Below are positions 9,245 to 18,114 of a DNA stretch of 61,417 bases, in pieces (position 1 is the stretch's first letter; every line of letters begins with the position of its first letter). Under the pieces are notes generated by a model, which was given only the letters and a program-made list of their open reading frames with translations, searched no databases and was not told the DNA's origin. The translations under genes and the position numbers were made by a program. Source of the DNA: Paenibacillus aestuarii (lineage in GTDB: Bacteria; Bacillota; Bacilli; Paenibacillales; NBRC-103111); assembly GCF_027789125.1 (NCBI RefSeq), contig NZ_JAQFVF010000032.1, positions 1-61,417 on the forward strand. The letters are read 5' to 3'.

Positions 9245-9269
9245 CGATTCGACATTGAGTGTCGAATCG
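9245..9269 (+). repeat. perfect 10-bp inverted repeat upstream of the HD-domain gene
   Basis: CGATTCGACA and TGTCGAATCG form a perfect stem over the five-base loop TTGAG. No T run follows, so it is not a standard terminator. Further GTCGA/GTCGG words occur on both sides (9235-9300). It may be an operator or a leader structure of the gene starting at 9324. Confidence 0.5.
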
Positions 9270-9323
9270 AAGCGGGTTCATGTCGGAGTGGTGTCGAAAT
9301 TACAGCGGAAAGGTAGTGAGAAT

Positions 9324-10604
9324 ATGAAAGAAGAGAAAGTGTTTAAAGACCCGGTCCATAAGTATATTTATGTGCAGGACAAGACAATCTGGGATTTGAT
9401 TAATACCAGGGAATTTCAGCGATTGCGGCGCGTTCGGCAATTGGGTACTTCTTATTTGACGTTTCATGGCGCGGAGCACAGCCGCTTTTCCCATTCGTTA
9501 GGTGTTTACGAAATTACCCGCAAAATCATCTCCCAGTTCGAGCGCAATCATTATGAAGGATGGCCGCAAGAGGAGCGCTTGCTTTGCTTGTGCGCTGCAT
9601 TGCTGCATGATTTGGGACATGGTCCATTTTCTCATTCAATTGAAAGTGCATTCGGGACGAGACATGAGGATTGGTCGTGCAAAATTGTGCTTGGCGATAC
9701 GGAAGTGAACCGGGTGCTGAGCCAAGTCTCTCCTGACTTTCCGAAGAAGGTAGCCGGTGTGATTTGCAAGTCTTATCACGAAGAAATCGTGGTCAGCCTC
9801 GTCTCCAGTCAATTGGATGCGGACCGGATGGATTATTTGCTGCGGGATGCTTATTTTACAGGCGTGAATTACGGCACCTTCGATCTTGAGCGGATTTTGC
9901 GCGTGATTCGTCCCTACAAAGGGCACATCGTGGTCAAAGAGAGCGGGATGCATGCCGTCGAGGATTACTTGATGTCCAGGTACCAGATGTACTGGCAAGT
10001 GTATTTCCATCCGGTTACGCGAAGCGCCGAAATTTTGCTGCATAAAATTTTTGCCCGGGCCAAACATTTATACGAGGACAACTATAATTTCTCATTTATG
10101 GTGGACCCGATTCTCCATCTTATTCAAAACAAGTTGTCGCTGGAGGATTATCTTCTGCTCGATGAGTCCGTCATGCAGACGATGTTGACGTTCTGGTGTT
10201 CGGAGAACGATTCGATTCTTGTCGACTTGTGCAGACGCTTCCTAGACCGTAAGCTTTACAAATACAGCACCTTCGAGGAGTCCAGCAATAAAAGAGTGAT
10301 TCAGCGTATGGAGCAGGCGATGCGGGAGGCTGGCTTTGACCCGATTTATTATATGGAAATTGATTTTCCGTCCGATCTTTCCTATGATGTGTATCGTCCG
10401 GGAGAAAGCGATGAGAAGCTGCCGATTTTGCTGCTCGATCATCGTGAGCATTTGACGGAGATTACCCACAAGTCCGAGATCGTCCGTTCGATTAGCGGCA
10501 TCCATATGGGAGCGCATCATATTTACTACCCGGAAGAGCTGAGGGAGAGGTTAAGTACGACTGCGTACGCGGATTTATGGGCCCTGCTAGGGGAACAGGA
10601 CTAA
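9324..10604 (+). CDS. HD-domain phosphohydrolase (YwfO/dNTPase-like)
   Basis: The 426-residue protein is an HD-superfamily metal-dependent phosphohydrolase. Visible metal and active-site elements are H57 in SRFSHSLG, the HD pair at 95-96 in LLHDLGHGPFSH, and a later SQLDADRMDYLLRDA segment. The match is to the YwfO group related to dGTP triphosphohydrolases; members hydrolyse dNTPs, sometimes stimulated by dGTP. The exact substrate is inferred. ATG 9324 is chosen because the upstream frame extension lacks family sequence and GGAAAGG lies about ten bases before it. In B. subtilis, metS stands at this position, so this gene replaces or displaced it. Confidence 0.85.
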   Translation: MKEEKVFKDPVHKYIYVQDKTIWDLINTREFQRLRRVRQLGTSYLTFHGAEHSRFSHSLGVYEITRKIISQFERNHYEGWPQEERLLCLCAALLHDLGHGPFSHSIESAFGTRHEDWSCKIVLGDTEVNRVLSQVSPDFPKKVAGVICKSYHEEIVVSLVSSQLDADRMDYLLRDAYFTGVNYGTFDLERILRVIRPYKGHIVVKESGMHAVEDYLMSRYQMYWQVYFHPVTRSAEILLHKIFARAKHLYEDNYNFSFMVDPILHLIQNKLSLEDYLLLDESVMQTMLTFWCSENDSILVDLCRRFLDRKLYKYSTFEESSNKRVIQRMEQAMREAGFDPIYYMEIDFPSDLSYDVYRPGESDEKLPILLLDHREHLTEITHKSEIVRSISGIHMGAHHIYYPEELRERLSTTAYADLWALLGEQD

Positions 10605-10629
10605 TTTTTATACATAGAAGGAGAAGACC

Positions 10630-11397
10630 ATGCTTACGGATTCACACACACATCTAAATGCGGAGCAATTCAATGAAGACAGAGAAGAAGTGATTCAAAG
10701 AGCGCTGGAAGCCGGTGTAACGCGAATCGTTAATGTCGGTTTTAATCGGGAGACGATTCCGAGCTCCATTGCGCTTGCCGAGCAGTATGACTTTATTTAT
10801 TCGACAGTAGGCTGGCACCCTGTAGATGCAATTGATATGCAGCCAGGAGATTTGGAATGGATCGAGGAGCTTTGCAAGCATAAGAAAGTAGTGGCGATTG
10901 GCGAGATCGGGCTGGATTATTATTGGGATAAATCGCCTAAAGATGTCCAGCAGCGCGTCTTTCGCGATCAAATCCGCCTGGCGCGCAAGCTAGGGATGCC
11001 GATTGTCATCCATAACCGCGACGCGCATCAGGATGTTATCCAGATATTGAGAGAGGAAAAGGCCGCGGAGGTTGGCGGTATTATGCATTGTTTTTCGGGC
11101 AGTTGGGAGACGGCCAAGCTATGTCTGGATATGAATTTCCATATCTCATTCGGGGGGCCAGTGACGTTTAAGAACGCCAAACAGCCCAAAGAGGTGCTGG
11201 CCCAGGTTCCGCTGGACCGGCTTCTCATTGAGACTGATGCGCCTTATTTGACTCCGCATCCATTCCGCGGCAAACGTAATGAGACGTCTTATGTGCGCCT
11301 CGTAGCCGAGACGGCCGCGGAAATTCGCGGGATGACTTTGGAGGAAATTGCCGAAATTACGACGAATAATGCGATCTGTCTATTGGGACTCGCGTAG
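10630..11397 (+). CDS. tatD: TatD family deoxyribonuclease/hydrolase (YabD)
   Basis: The 255-residue TIM-barrel protein belongs to the TatD metal-dependent hydrolases. DSHTHL at residues 4-9 gives the first metal ligands; GEIGLDYYWD, IVIHNRDAH, MHCFSG and ETDAPYL carry the rest. TatD proteins act as 3'-5' exonucleases on DNA or RNA. AGAAGGAG lies just before the ATG. The last 18 bases overlap the 3' end of ecsB on the other strand, so the two transcripts converge and overlap. Confidence 0.93.
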   Translation: MLTDSHTHLNAEQFNEDREEVIQRALEAGVTRIVNVGFNRETIPSSIALAEQYDFIYSTVGWHPVDAIDMQPGDLEWIEELCKHKKVVAIGEIGLDYYWDKSPKDVQQRVFRDQIRLARKLGMPIVIHNRDAHQDVIQILREEKAAEVGGIMHCFSGSWETAKLCLDMNFHISFGGPVTFKNAKQPKEVLAQVPLDRLLIETDAPYLTPHPFRGKRNETSYVRLVAETAAEIRGMTLEEIAEITTNNAICLLGLA

Positions 11398-12615
11398 TAC
11401 CGCAGCCTGGAATTTGCGCCGGAGCACAATGCCGCTAATGAAGGATATGAAAGCCAGCCCAGCGATAGGCACAAGCGCATAGACCGGGGTGGAGCGTATC
11501 AGCAGCGGGATCGCCAGCACGCAGGTTTGGGCAAGCAGTACGCACCAGATGATGAAGGCCAGCGCGCTGGGTTTGGCGTTCACGTTAAGCGGGTACATCT
11601 CCAGCCAGAACGTGTAGCGGTGTGCGCGCGCTAATCCTGAGATTTGGAAAACTGTAATCAGCAGGGCGGCGCCGAAGATGACGGCTCGTACCGGGTCGCT
11701 GCTTGATACGAAGATCGCGATGCCGCCAATTAGCGTTACACGAATGACAATGGAGAAAAGCTCCGTGCGCAGCAGCGTTAGTGTATACAAATACAAGTAG
11801 GAAGCGTCCTGTTTAAAAGGAATCCAACGTGTGACCCCGCTGATCCATCCTCGGCGGGTTATTCGCGTTCCCAATTGCGGCACATCCGTGAACCAATTAA
11901 AGAAAGCGTACAATCGCGCTTGCTGCTGCTTCTCTTTTTGAATCAAATAATCCCAGCCAATGAGGAATTTATCGATCGTTCTGCTCACGGCCAGCCATAT
12001 GAGAATCAGGAGTATGACCGTACCGCTGGCCCACAGCAGGTTAACTTGGAACTGCAAGTAAACGGCAAGCACAGTGCCCAGTGAGCGGAAGCTGACAGAT
12101 CCGCGTCTCCAGCGATTGTCGACGAAGCGGCTTTCCTGCCAACTGCCGAGCAGATTGGCGACTTTGACGAGCAGCAGCTGGACGATCATCAGCCAGACGG
12201 GCTGGGCGGTGTTGCCGGTGCAATGGTGGTATAGAGGCCAAAGCACAATCCCTGCAAGCAGTGTCCAGCAAGTCTGGAGGGTGAAGCTGTACGTGAACGC
12301 TTTGCGAAAGTAGGCGCCCATGTCATGTTCAATGCGCAGCAGAAACATTCGGTCCGCCTGCCGCAGCAAGGTGCGAACAGGACTGGCCGCAAGCGGTGGA
12401 ACGAGCAGCAGAAGCGCGATCCAGATGTAGGGATAATTTGTCGGAAGACGCTGTAGGACGCTCGCATAATAATAGGAAGAAATAATGACAAGAAACAGCA
12501 GGAAACCGAGAAAATTGCTGCGGGCCGCATACTGCCAATAGCCCATGGATTCCTTGATATAACGCTGAAATCTTTGCTGCCATAAGATGGTTGTGTCGAA
12601 CTGTGCCTGGTTCAT
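11380..12615 (-). CDS. ecsB: ABC transporter permease EcsB
   Basis: The 411-residue protein is a polytopic membrane protein matching the EcsB permease family. Hydrophobic segments occupy much of the sequence, for example residues 30-75, 105-150, 170-200, 280-330 and 340-410. With EcsA it forms an exporter that in B. subtilis affects regulated intramembrane proteolysis, protein secretion and competence. The start at 12615 follows AGGTGAGG; the longer frame to 12750 would run into ecsA. Seven bases separate it from ecsA, so the two are co-transcribed. The third gene of the B. subtilis operon, ecsC, is not here. Confidence 0.88.
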   Translation of the reverse strand: MNQAQFDTTILWQQRFQRYIKESMGYWQYAARSNFLGFLLFLVIISSYYYASVLQRLPTNYPYIWIALLLLVPPLAASPVRTLLRQADRMFLLRIEHDMGAYFRKAFTYSFTLQTCWTLLAGIVLWPLYHHCTGNTAQPVWLMIVQLLLVKVANLLGSWQESRFVDNRWRRGSVSFRSLGTVLAVYLQFQVNLLWASGTVILLILIWLAVSRTIDKFLIGWDYLIQKEKQQQARLYAFFNWFTDVPQLGTRITRRGWISGVTRWIPFKQDASYLYLYTLTLLRTELFSIVIRVTLIGGIAIFVSSSDPVRAVIFGAALLITVFQISGLARAHRYTFWLEMYPLNVNAKPSALAFIIWCVLLAQTCVLAIPLLIRSTPVYALVPIAGLAFISFISGIVLRRKFQAAVLRESQ

Positions 12616-12622
12616 GGCTGCC

Positions 12623-13366
12623 TCACCTGCCCGCATCCTGCACAAGGTGATAAAAAATGTCATCCAGTGACGCTTGCTGGAGTCCGGTTTGCTGACGCAA
12701 TTCGCCCAAATCTCCTTGCGCAACCATGTGGCCTTTGTGCAAAACGACAAAATTGTCGCAATATTTTTCGATTGTTGACAAGATGTGCGAAGAAATGAGG
12801 AAGCTAGCGCCTTTCTGCTTCATGCTTACCATGAGTTCCAGAAGGGAACGGATCGCTAACGGGTCCAAACCAAGGAAAGGCTCGTCAATGATATATAAGG
12901 CGGGCTCGATGAGAAAAGCGTTCATGATCATCACTTTCTGCTTCATGCCCTTAGAGAGGTGGCTGGCGAAGCTGTTCAGCTTGTCTTTCATTTGAAATTC
13001 CTCCAGAAGAGAAGCGGACCTTGCCAAATATTCGTCGTTGCTCAGTCCGTAAGCCCTCGCCGTTAACTCCAAGTGCTCTTTGATCGTCAGCTCTTCATAT
13101 AGCTCAGGACTTTCAGGCACATAGGCGTAAGCAGCCCGATAAGGAATCGGTTCTTCAGCCAAAGTGAGGCCGTTTACCCGGATGCTTCCCTTTTGCGGTT
13201 GGAGAAGACCGAGTATGTTTTTGATCGTTGTACTTTTACCCGCCCCATTGAGCCCGATTAGCCCGAGCATTTCGCCTCGCTGGATGGCAAAAGAGAGGTC
13301 ATGGAGAACAGGTTTACCTGGTAAATAACCGCCGAAAAGAGAGTCAATTTGTAAAATCGGTACCAC
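12623..13366 (-). CDS. ecsA: ABC transporter ATP-binding protein EcsA
   Basis: The 247-residue ATPase has a Walker A GLNGAGKST (residues 38-46), a signature motif LSKGMKQKV near 138, and a Walker B IIDEPFLGLD. The LSKGM form of the signature is usual for EcsA. The start is GTG at 13366 with GGGGAGG about eight bases upstream. It leads the ecsAB pair. In B. subtilis the ecs operon is elsewhere, so its location between tatD and yabE is a local feature. The upstream AT-rich stretch (13380-13480) contains TATAAT-like boxes but no convincing -35 element. Confidence 0.92.
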   Translation of the reverse strand: MVPILQIDSLFGGYLPGKPVLHDLSFAIQRGEMLGLIGLNGAGKSTTIKNILGLLQPQKGSIRVNGLTLAEEPIPYRAAYAYVPESPELYEELTIKEHLELTARAYGLSNDEYLARSASLLEEFQMKDKLNSFASHLSKGMKQKVMIMNAFLIEPALYIIDEPFLGLDPLAIRSLLELMVSMKQKGASFLISSHILSTIEKYCDNFVVLHKGHMVAQGDLGELRQQTGLQQASLDDIFYHLVQDAGR

Positions 13367-13586
13367 GTCATCGCCTCCCCATTTAGTTATATTTTGGAAT
13401 TTTTTGAGAGTCGTTAGCCAATTTTATTATAAACAAATTCACATTCTAATCATAATTTTAGTGTACTTATCGCAATAATGAGAGATAATTCAAGCTTTGG
13501 AGAGAAAAACGTATAGATGGGCAATATTTGTTGGCAAAAATGTCCGTAATTCCTGAATTTCGTTCTTTTTAACGGGCATCAATCCC

Positions 13587-13615
13587 TTTACAGGTTAAGA
13601 TTTACAGCGTAATAT
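13587..13615 (+). promoter_or_regulatory. candidate sigma-A promoter for the riboswitch-yabE transcript
   Basis: TTTACA (13587-13592) is followed after 17 bases by TAATAT (13610-13615). It lies about 45 bases before the riboswitch, as expected for its promoter. The match to the -10 consensus is modest. Confidence 0.5.
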
Positions 13616-13658
13616 ACTTTTCATAATAACTTAATAGCCAATTTGCCAAATTTCCATT

Positions 13659-13834
13659 CGCTGAGTCCCATAACAGGGAACGGGGGAACCGACTGCAAGC
13701 TGCGGATACGCAAGTAACCACAGTGATCAGATTGAGTATTAGGGGTGAATCTTGGTGCTTGCTTCAAGCAGGCATCGGGTAGGGCGACTCTCACGTCCGA
13801 ATCCGTCAGCTAACCTCGTAAGCGTATAAGAGGG
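13659..13834 (+). ncRNA. ydaO/yuaA-type cyclic di-AMP riboswitch
   Basis: The segment contains the conserved blocks of the ydaO class in order. These are CGCTGAG, the GGGAACGGGGGAACC core, GGGGTGAATCTTGG, GGGTAGGGCGACTCTCACG, and TCCGAATCCGTCAGCTAACC with CTCGTAAGCG closing the outer stem. The class binds two c-di-AMP molecules and usually turns genes off by termination. A strong terminator follows at 13873. The controlled gene, yabE, encodes a cell-wall factor, a typical member of this regulon. Confidence 0.93.
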
Positions 13835-13872
13835 TAACGATTGTCGTGCTATTTGTATTTCACATGCAAACT

Positions 13873-13908
13873 AAGCCACGGGAAGAGTCCTTCTTTCCGC
13901 GGCTTTTT
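13873..13908 (+). terminator. terminator downstream of the c-di-AMP riboswitch
   Basis: AAGCCACGGGAAGA pairs with TCTTTCCGCGGCTT and is followed by five T. It lies 38 bases after the aptamer and is the likely expression platform: readthrough would reach yabE only when c-di-AMP is low. Confidence 0.8.
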
Positions 13909-13946
13909 CATATTTCTGAGGAATTATACAGCCACGGGCGCAAAGG

Positions 13947-14066
13947 ATGATGAATGAGCAAAGGGGGTGGAACAACCAGAGGAGCCGGAATCTTGCTGTG
14001 CTGCTACTGGGCAAACTCCGCTGTATAGCTGGAGTACATCAACTTAAGTTATTAAAAAAACCTTAG
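13947..14066 (+). CDS. possible 39-residue leader ORF
   Basis: A short frame starts with two consecutive ATG codons at 13947 and 13950 and ends at TAG 14064-14066. The product begins MMNEQRGWNNQRSRN and continues with a hydrophobic LAVLLLGKLRCIAGV segment and a basic end. AAAGGA abuts the first ATG, with poor spacing. I do not recognise it. It lies between the riboswitch terminator and yabE, so it could be a small membrane-active peptide, a translated leader that tunes yabE, or a chance frame. Confidence 0.3.
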   Translation: MMNEQRGWNNQRSRNLAVLLLGKLRCIAGVHQLKLLKKP

Positions 14067-14127
14067 TCGCGTCAAACTTAATCATGCGTAACTCTCGACG
14101 GCGGGGCTTTGAAGGAGGACCGAAGAA

Positions 14128-15267
14128 GTGGGCAGTATCTCGATTATGGAGACCCATGTAAAACGATCATCCAGCATGTCCTTCGCATTGCGATGGAAGC
14201 ATGAAAACATGCGTTTGATATTAAGCTTAGCTGTGATTTCAATCGCGATGACTTTCATGTTTTTGGTGTTGTTGTACGGTACGGCTACCAAGAGCGTATC
14301 CGTGGTTGTGAATGGACAAGAAACCGTTGTGCATACGAAGCAATGGGTCCTGCAACGCCTACTGGATGAACAAGCCATTAAAATTGGTGAACACGATCAA
14401 ATCTCTGCAGCTTTGAACACACAAATCAAGGGTGGAGAAAAAATAGTTATCGATCATGCATCGCCGATTCAACTGACTGCTGATGGAAAGACCACAACTG
14501 TTTACACAACTGCAAGAACGGTCGAAAGTGCATTGCAAGATTTAAATATTGCACTTGGGGAGAGTGACCGTGTCACTCCCGAACCGACAGCGTCTCTACA
14601 ATCAGGCGACGAGATCAAAGTCGTCCGCGTGACCAAAGAGACCGAAGAAATTAAGGAACCGATCGCGTATGCTACGGAGAAGAAATCCGACGCGTCGATT
14701 CTCAAAGGCAAGGAACAGATTGTTCAAGAAGGTAAAGAAGGCGTTAAGCTGAAGAAGAAAGAAAAGACTTACGAAGACGGCGTGCTCGTCTCGGAAGCAG
14801 TTGTGGGCGAAGAAGTACAAAGTGCAAGTGTAAATAAAGTCGTTGCCGTTGGCACGAAGAACCCGGTCGTCGCACTTTCGGCATCATCTCCGAGTGTGGA
14901 GGAGATTTCCAAGAATGGTGTGAAGTTCGGATATAAACAAATCCTGAATAATGTGAAGCTGACCGCTTATTCGGCGGGGGCGGAATCTACAGGAAAAGCA
15001 GAAGGCGCTCCTGGGTTTGGTAAGACATACACAGGAACGACGGTCACAGAAGGCAGAACGATCGCCGTAGATCCTAAGGTCATCCCGCTGGGTTGGTGGG
15101 TCTATATCGACGGCATCGGCTTCCGGCGCGCTGAAGATATCGGCAGCGGTGTGAAGGGCCAGATGATTGACGTTTACTACGAAGATCAGGGATATGCGAA
15201 TAGATTTGGTACGAAGCAAGGCTATACGGTCTACGTTGTTGGGCCGAAGAAGCCGACGGAAAACTAA
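14128..15267 (+). CDS. yabE: YabE/resuscitation-promoting-factor-like cell wall protein (DUF348-G5-3D)
   Basis: The 379-residue protein has an N-terminal membrane anchor at about residues 29-50. Two DUF348 repeats (about 55-100 and 110-160), a G5 domain (about 165-245) and a C-terminal 3D domain (about 285-372) follow. The 3D domain holds the conserved aspartates in VDPKVIPLG, AEDIGSGVKG and MIDVYY, and is related to lytic transglycosylase barrels. The protein is exported and probably remodels peptidoglycan during growth or resuscitation. The start is GTG 14128, nine bases after GAAGGAGG. Control by the upstream c-di-AMP riboswitch links wall remodelling to that messenger. Confidence 0.92.
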   Translation: MGSISIMETHVKRSSSMSFALRWKHENMRLILSLAVISIAMTFMFLVLLYGTATKSVSVVVNGQETVVHTKQWVLQRLLDEQAIKIGEHDQISAALNTQIKGGEKIVIDHASPIQLTADGKTTTVYTTARTVESALQDLNIALGESDRVTPEPTASLQSGDEIKVVRVTKETEEIKEPIAYATEKKSDASILKGKEQIVQEGKEGVKLKKKEKTYEDGVLVSEAVVGEEVQSASVNKVVAVGTKNPVVALSASSPSVEEISKNGVKFGYKQILNNVKLTAYSAGAESTGKAEGAPGFGKTYTGTTVTEGRTIAVDPKVIPLGWWVYIDGIGFRRAEDIGSGVKGQMIDVYYEDQGYANRFGTKQGYTVYVVGPKKPTEN

Positions 15268-15325
15268 CGAGTAAATGACCGACGGATCGGGTAGAATGAA
15301 GCTATCAGGTGTGCCGGCCGCAGTG

Positions 15326-15355
15326 AAAGAAGAGGAACCCCCTCTTCTTTTTCTG
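15326..15355 (+). terminator. rho-independent terminator after yabE
   Basis: AAAGAAGAGG (15326-15335) and CCTCTTCTTT (15341-15350) form a perfect stem over AACCC and run into T. Confidence 0.8.
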
Positions 15356-15435
15356 CGTTTGGGTAAGCAATTGCGCGTGCTGGCCGTTGAACGGGCAAAG
15401 GTTGACAGGGATTAGAGAAAGGGACAGGATATGTT

Positions 15436-15990
15436 ATGATAAAAGAAGTTATCGTCGTCGAAGGCAAAGACGACACAACCGCCATTCGCCGAGCCGTCGA
15501 GGCGGATACGATCGAAACCGGCGGATCGGCGATCGGACAGGCGGTACTGAAACGGATCGCGCTTGCGCAGCAGCGCAGAGGCGTTATTATTTTTACGGAT
15601 CCGGACCACGCCGGGGAGCGGATTCGCAAGATTGTCGCGGCGAAGGTGCCAGGCTGCAAGCATGCCTTCATTACGCAGGAGCAGGCTGCGTATAAGGGCG
15701 ATATCGGCGTCGAGAATGCGTCGCCGGAGACAATCCGGCAGGCGCTGGCAAGCCTGCGCACGGAATACGACGGCGCGGTCTCGATGCTGACGATGGAAGA
15801 TTTGATCGCCGCAGGGCTCATTGTGCACCCGGAGGCGGCCTCCCGCCGGCTTCAAGTGGGCAACGCGCTTGGTATCGGGTATTGCAATGGCAAGCAGTTC
15901 TTCAAGCGCTGTGCGATGTTTCAAATAACTCGTGAAGAGTTCGAGGCGGCCATCGAGGGGCTTGACCTGCCTACGGCGACCGAACTTTGA
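15436..15990 (+). CDS. rnmV: ribonuclease M5
   Basis: The 184-residue Toprim nuclease matures the 5S rRNA precursor. The Toprim acidic residues are visible in VVEGKDDT (residues 7-14) and TDPDHAGERIRK (near 54-65). ATG 15436 is chosen over the ATG six bases upstream, which is followed by a stop after one codon. It precedes rsmA by 30 bases, the conserved Firmicutes order. It would act on the 5S transcripts of operons like the one at the left end. Confidence 0.95.
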   Translation: MIKEVIVVEGKDDTTAIRRAVEADTIETGGSAIGQAVLKRIALAQQRRGVIIFTDPDHAGERIRKIVAAKVPGCKHAFITQEQAAYKGDIGVENASPETIRQALASLRTEYDGAVSMLTMEDLIAAGLIVHPEAASRRLQVGNALGIGYCNGKQFFKRCAMFQITREEFEAAIEGLDLPTATEL

Positions 15991-16920
<930 letters not shown>

Positions 16921-16925
16921 CCCGC

Positions 16926-16953
16926 ACCAAATGCCCAGTCCCGCCATAGGATA
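16926..16953 (+). promoter_or_regulatory. candidate sigma-K promoter of yabG
   Basis: AC at 16926-16927, then 17 bases, then CATAGGATA at 16945-16953 fits the mother-cell sigma-K pattern (AC, 17 bases, CATANNNTA). yabG is a known sigma-K gene in B. subtilis. The leader would be very short, about 14 bases, which lowers confidence. Confidence 0.5.
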
Positions 16954-16973
16954 TGCCTAGGAGGGGATGTGCG

Positions 16974-17846
16974 ATGAGGCAAGGAGACTTTGTAACCCGT
17001 AAATCCTACGGCGGTGACGTCATCTTCAGAATCGAGCGGATCGAGCAGGTTAAAGCCGTGCTGCGCGGTGTGGATTACCGGCTCCTCGCGGACGCGCCTT
17101 TGACGGATTTGACGTCAGCCGGACGTGCCGGCGAGCTGGATTACCCGCGGTCGGAACAGCCGCAGTTTCGCGAGTCGCTGCGGCGATTGGCTGTATCTCA
17201 GGCAAGTATGCAGGAGAAGAATGAAATCTCCCTTTCTCATAAACAGAAAGTAGGTCCCAGCTATTTTGAAGTGCCTGGCAAAGTGCTTCATTTGGATGGA
17301 GATCCGACTTATTTGCGTAAAAGCATGCAGCTTTACGGAGAATTACGTGTGCCGGCCGAGGGCTATTATATTCTTGAATCGCAGATGCCGGAAGCGCTGT
17401 ATCGACTGCTTCCGCAAGTGAAGCCGGACATCGTTGTCATCACCGGCCATGACGGCATCTTAAAGCACCGCAAGCGAGGGGAGCTTCAAAGCTTAAGCAG
17501 CTACAAAAATTCGCAGCATTTTGTCAATGCGGTGCAGATCGCCAGGCAGTATGACCGCAATCGGGATTCCCTGATTATCGTAGCAGGGGCCTGTCAGTCG
17601 CATTATGAGGCTTTGCTGCGAGCCGGGGCCAATTATGCGAGTTCGCCTGCGCGCGTCTTGATCCATGCCCTGGATCCGCTGTGCATTGCAGCAAAGCTAA
17701 GCTATACGTCTGTGAAGGAAACGATCTCGATGCTCGATATCGTCGATCTCACTGTGACGGGATTAGATGGACTGGGCGGCGTGGAGACACGCGGAAGTTA
17801 CCGCATGGGGGTACCGGGAATTCAGCACGTGGACAGCTATGAATGA
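16974..17846 (+). CDS. yabG: sporulation-specific protease YabG
   Basis: The 290-residue protein matches YabG, a cysteine peptidase that trims and cross-links spore coat proteins in the mother cell. Conserved blocks are PGKVLHLDGD, VVITGHDG, FVNAVQIAR, IVAGACQSHYEALLRAGANYASSP with the likely catalytic Cys, and a GLGGVETRG end. ATG 16974 has GGAGGGG about eight bases before it; the longer frame at 16953 lacks one. It is followed by a long, strong terminator. Confidence 0.94.
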   Translation: MRQGDFVTRKSYGGDVIFRIERIEQVKAVLRGVDYRLLADAPLTDLTSAGRAGELDYPRSEQPQFRESLRRLAVSQASMQEKNEISLSHKQKVGPSYFEVPGKVLHLDGDPTYLRKSMQLYGELRVPAEGYYILESQMPEALYRLLPQVKPDIVVITGHDGILKHRKRGELQSLSSYKNSQHFVNAVQIARQYDRNRDSLIIVAGACQSHYEALLRAGANYASSPARVLIHALDPLCIAAKLSYTSVKETISMLDIVDLTVTGLDGLGGVETRGSYRMGVPGIQHVDSYE

Positions 17847-17863
17847 GCATTTATGATGTTATG

Positions 17864-17920
17864 ACACCTACAGAGAGCGTTCGATGGGATCGAGATCGAA
17901 CGCCCTCTGTAGGTGTTTTT
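17864..17920 (+). terminator. long rho-independent terminator after yabG
   Basis: A 22-base arm (17864-17885) pairs with 17895-17916 with one mismatch over a nine-base loop, followed by five T. The arms include ACACCTACAGAG and CTCTGTAGGTGT. Confidence 0.9.
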
Positions 17921-18016
17921 GTTGTTCAAGGAAAGAAAGTGAAAGGCGTGAATAATTTGTGAGGTTCGGTGACAACCTGTAAGATGGGCAACCAAAAAAA
18001 ATAGGCATTTTTTTCG

Positions 18017-18046
18017 TTGACAAGATAATTGTCATACTGATATAAT
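18017..18046 (+). promoter_or_regulatory. sigma-A promoter P1 of veg
   Basis: TTGACA (18017-18022) and TATAAT (18041-18046) are perfect consensus hexamers with an 18-base spacer. Confidence 0.8.
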
Positions 18047-18058
18047 ATTTGACCCAAT

Positions 18059-18087
18059 TTGACAAATGAGCCAAGATCGGTTACAAT
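18059..18087 (+). promoter_or_regulatory. sigma-A promoter P2 of veg
   Basis: TTGACA (18059-18064) and TACAAT (18082-18087) are spaced by 17 bases, 12 bases after P1. The B. subtilis veg promoter is among the strongest known, and this tandem arrangement suggests strong expression here too. Confidence 0.8.
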
Positions 18088-18114
18088 TAACAAGGAAAGA
18101 GGTGGTAGTTGACA

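Noticed and set aside
9225..9323. N-terminal extension of the HD-domain protein
   Set aside because: It covers the inverted repeat and does not resemble the family N terminus, whereas ATG 9324 does.
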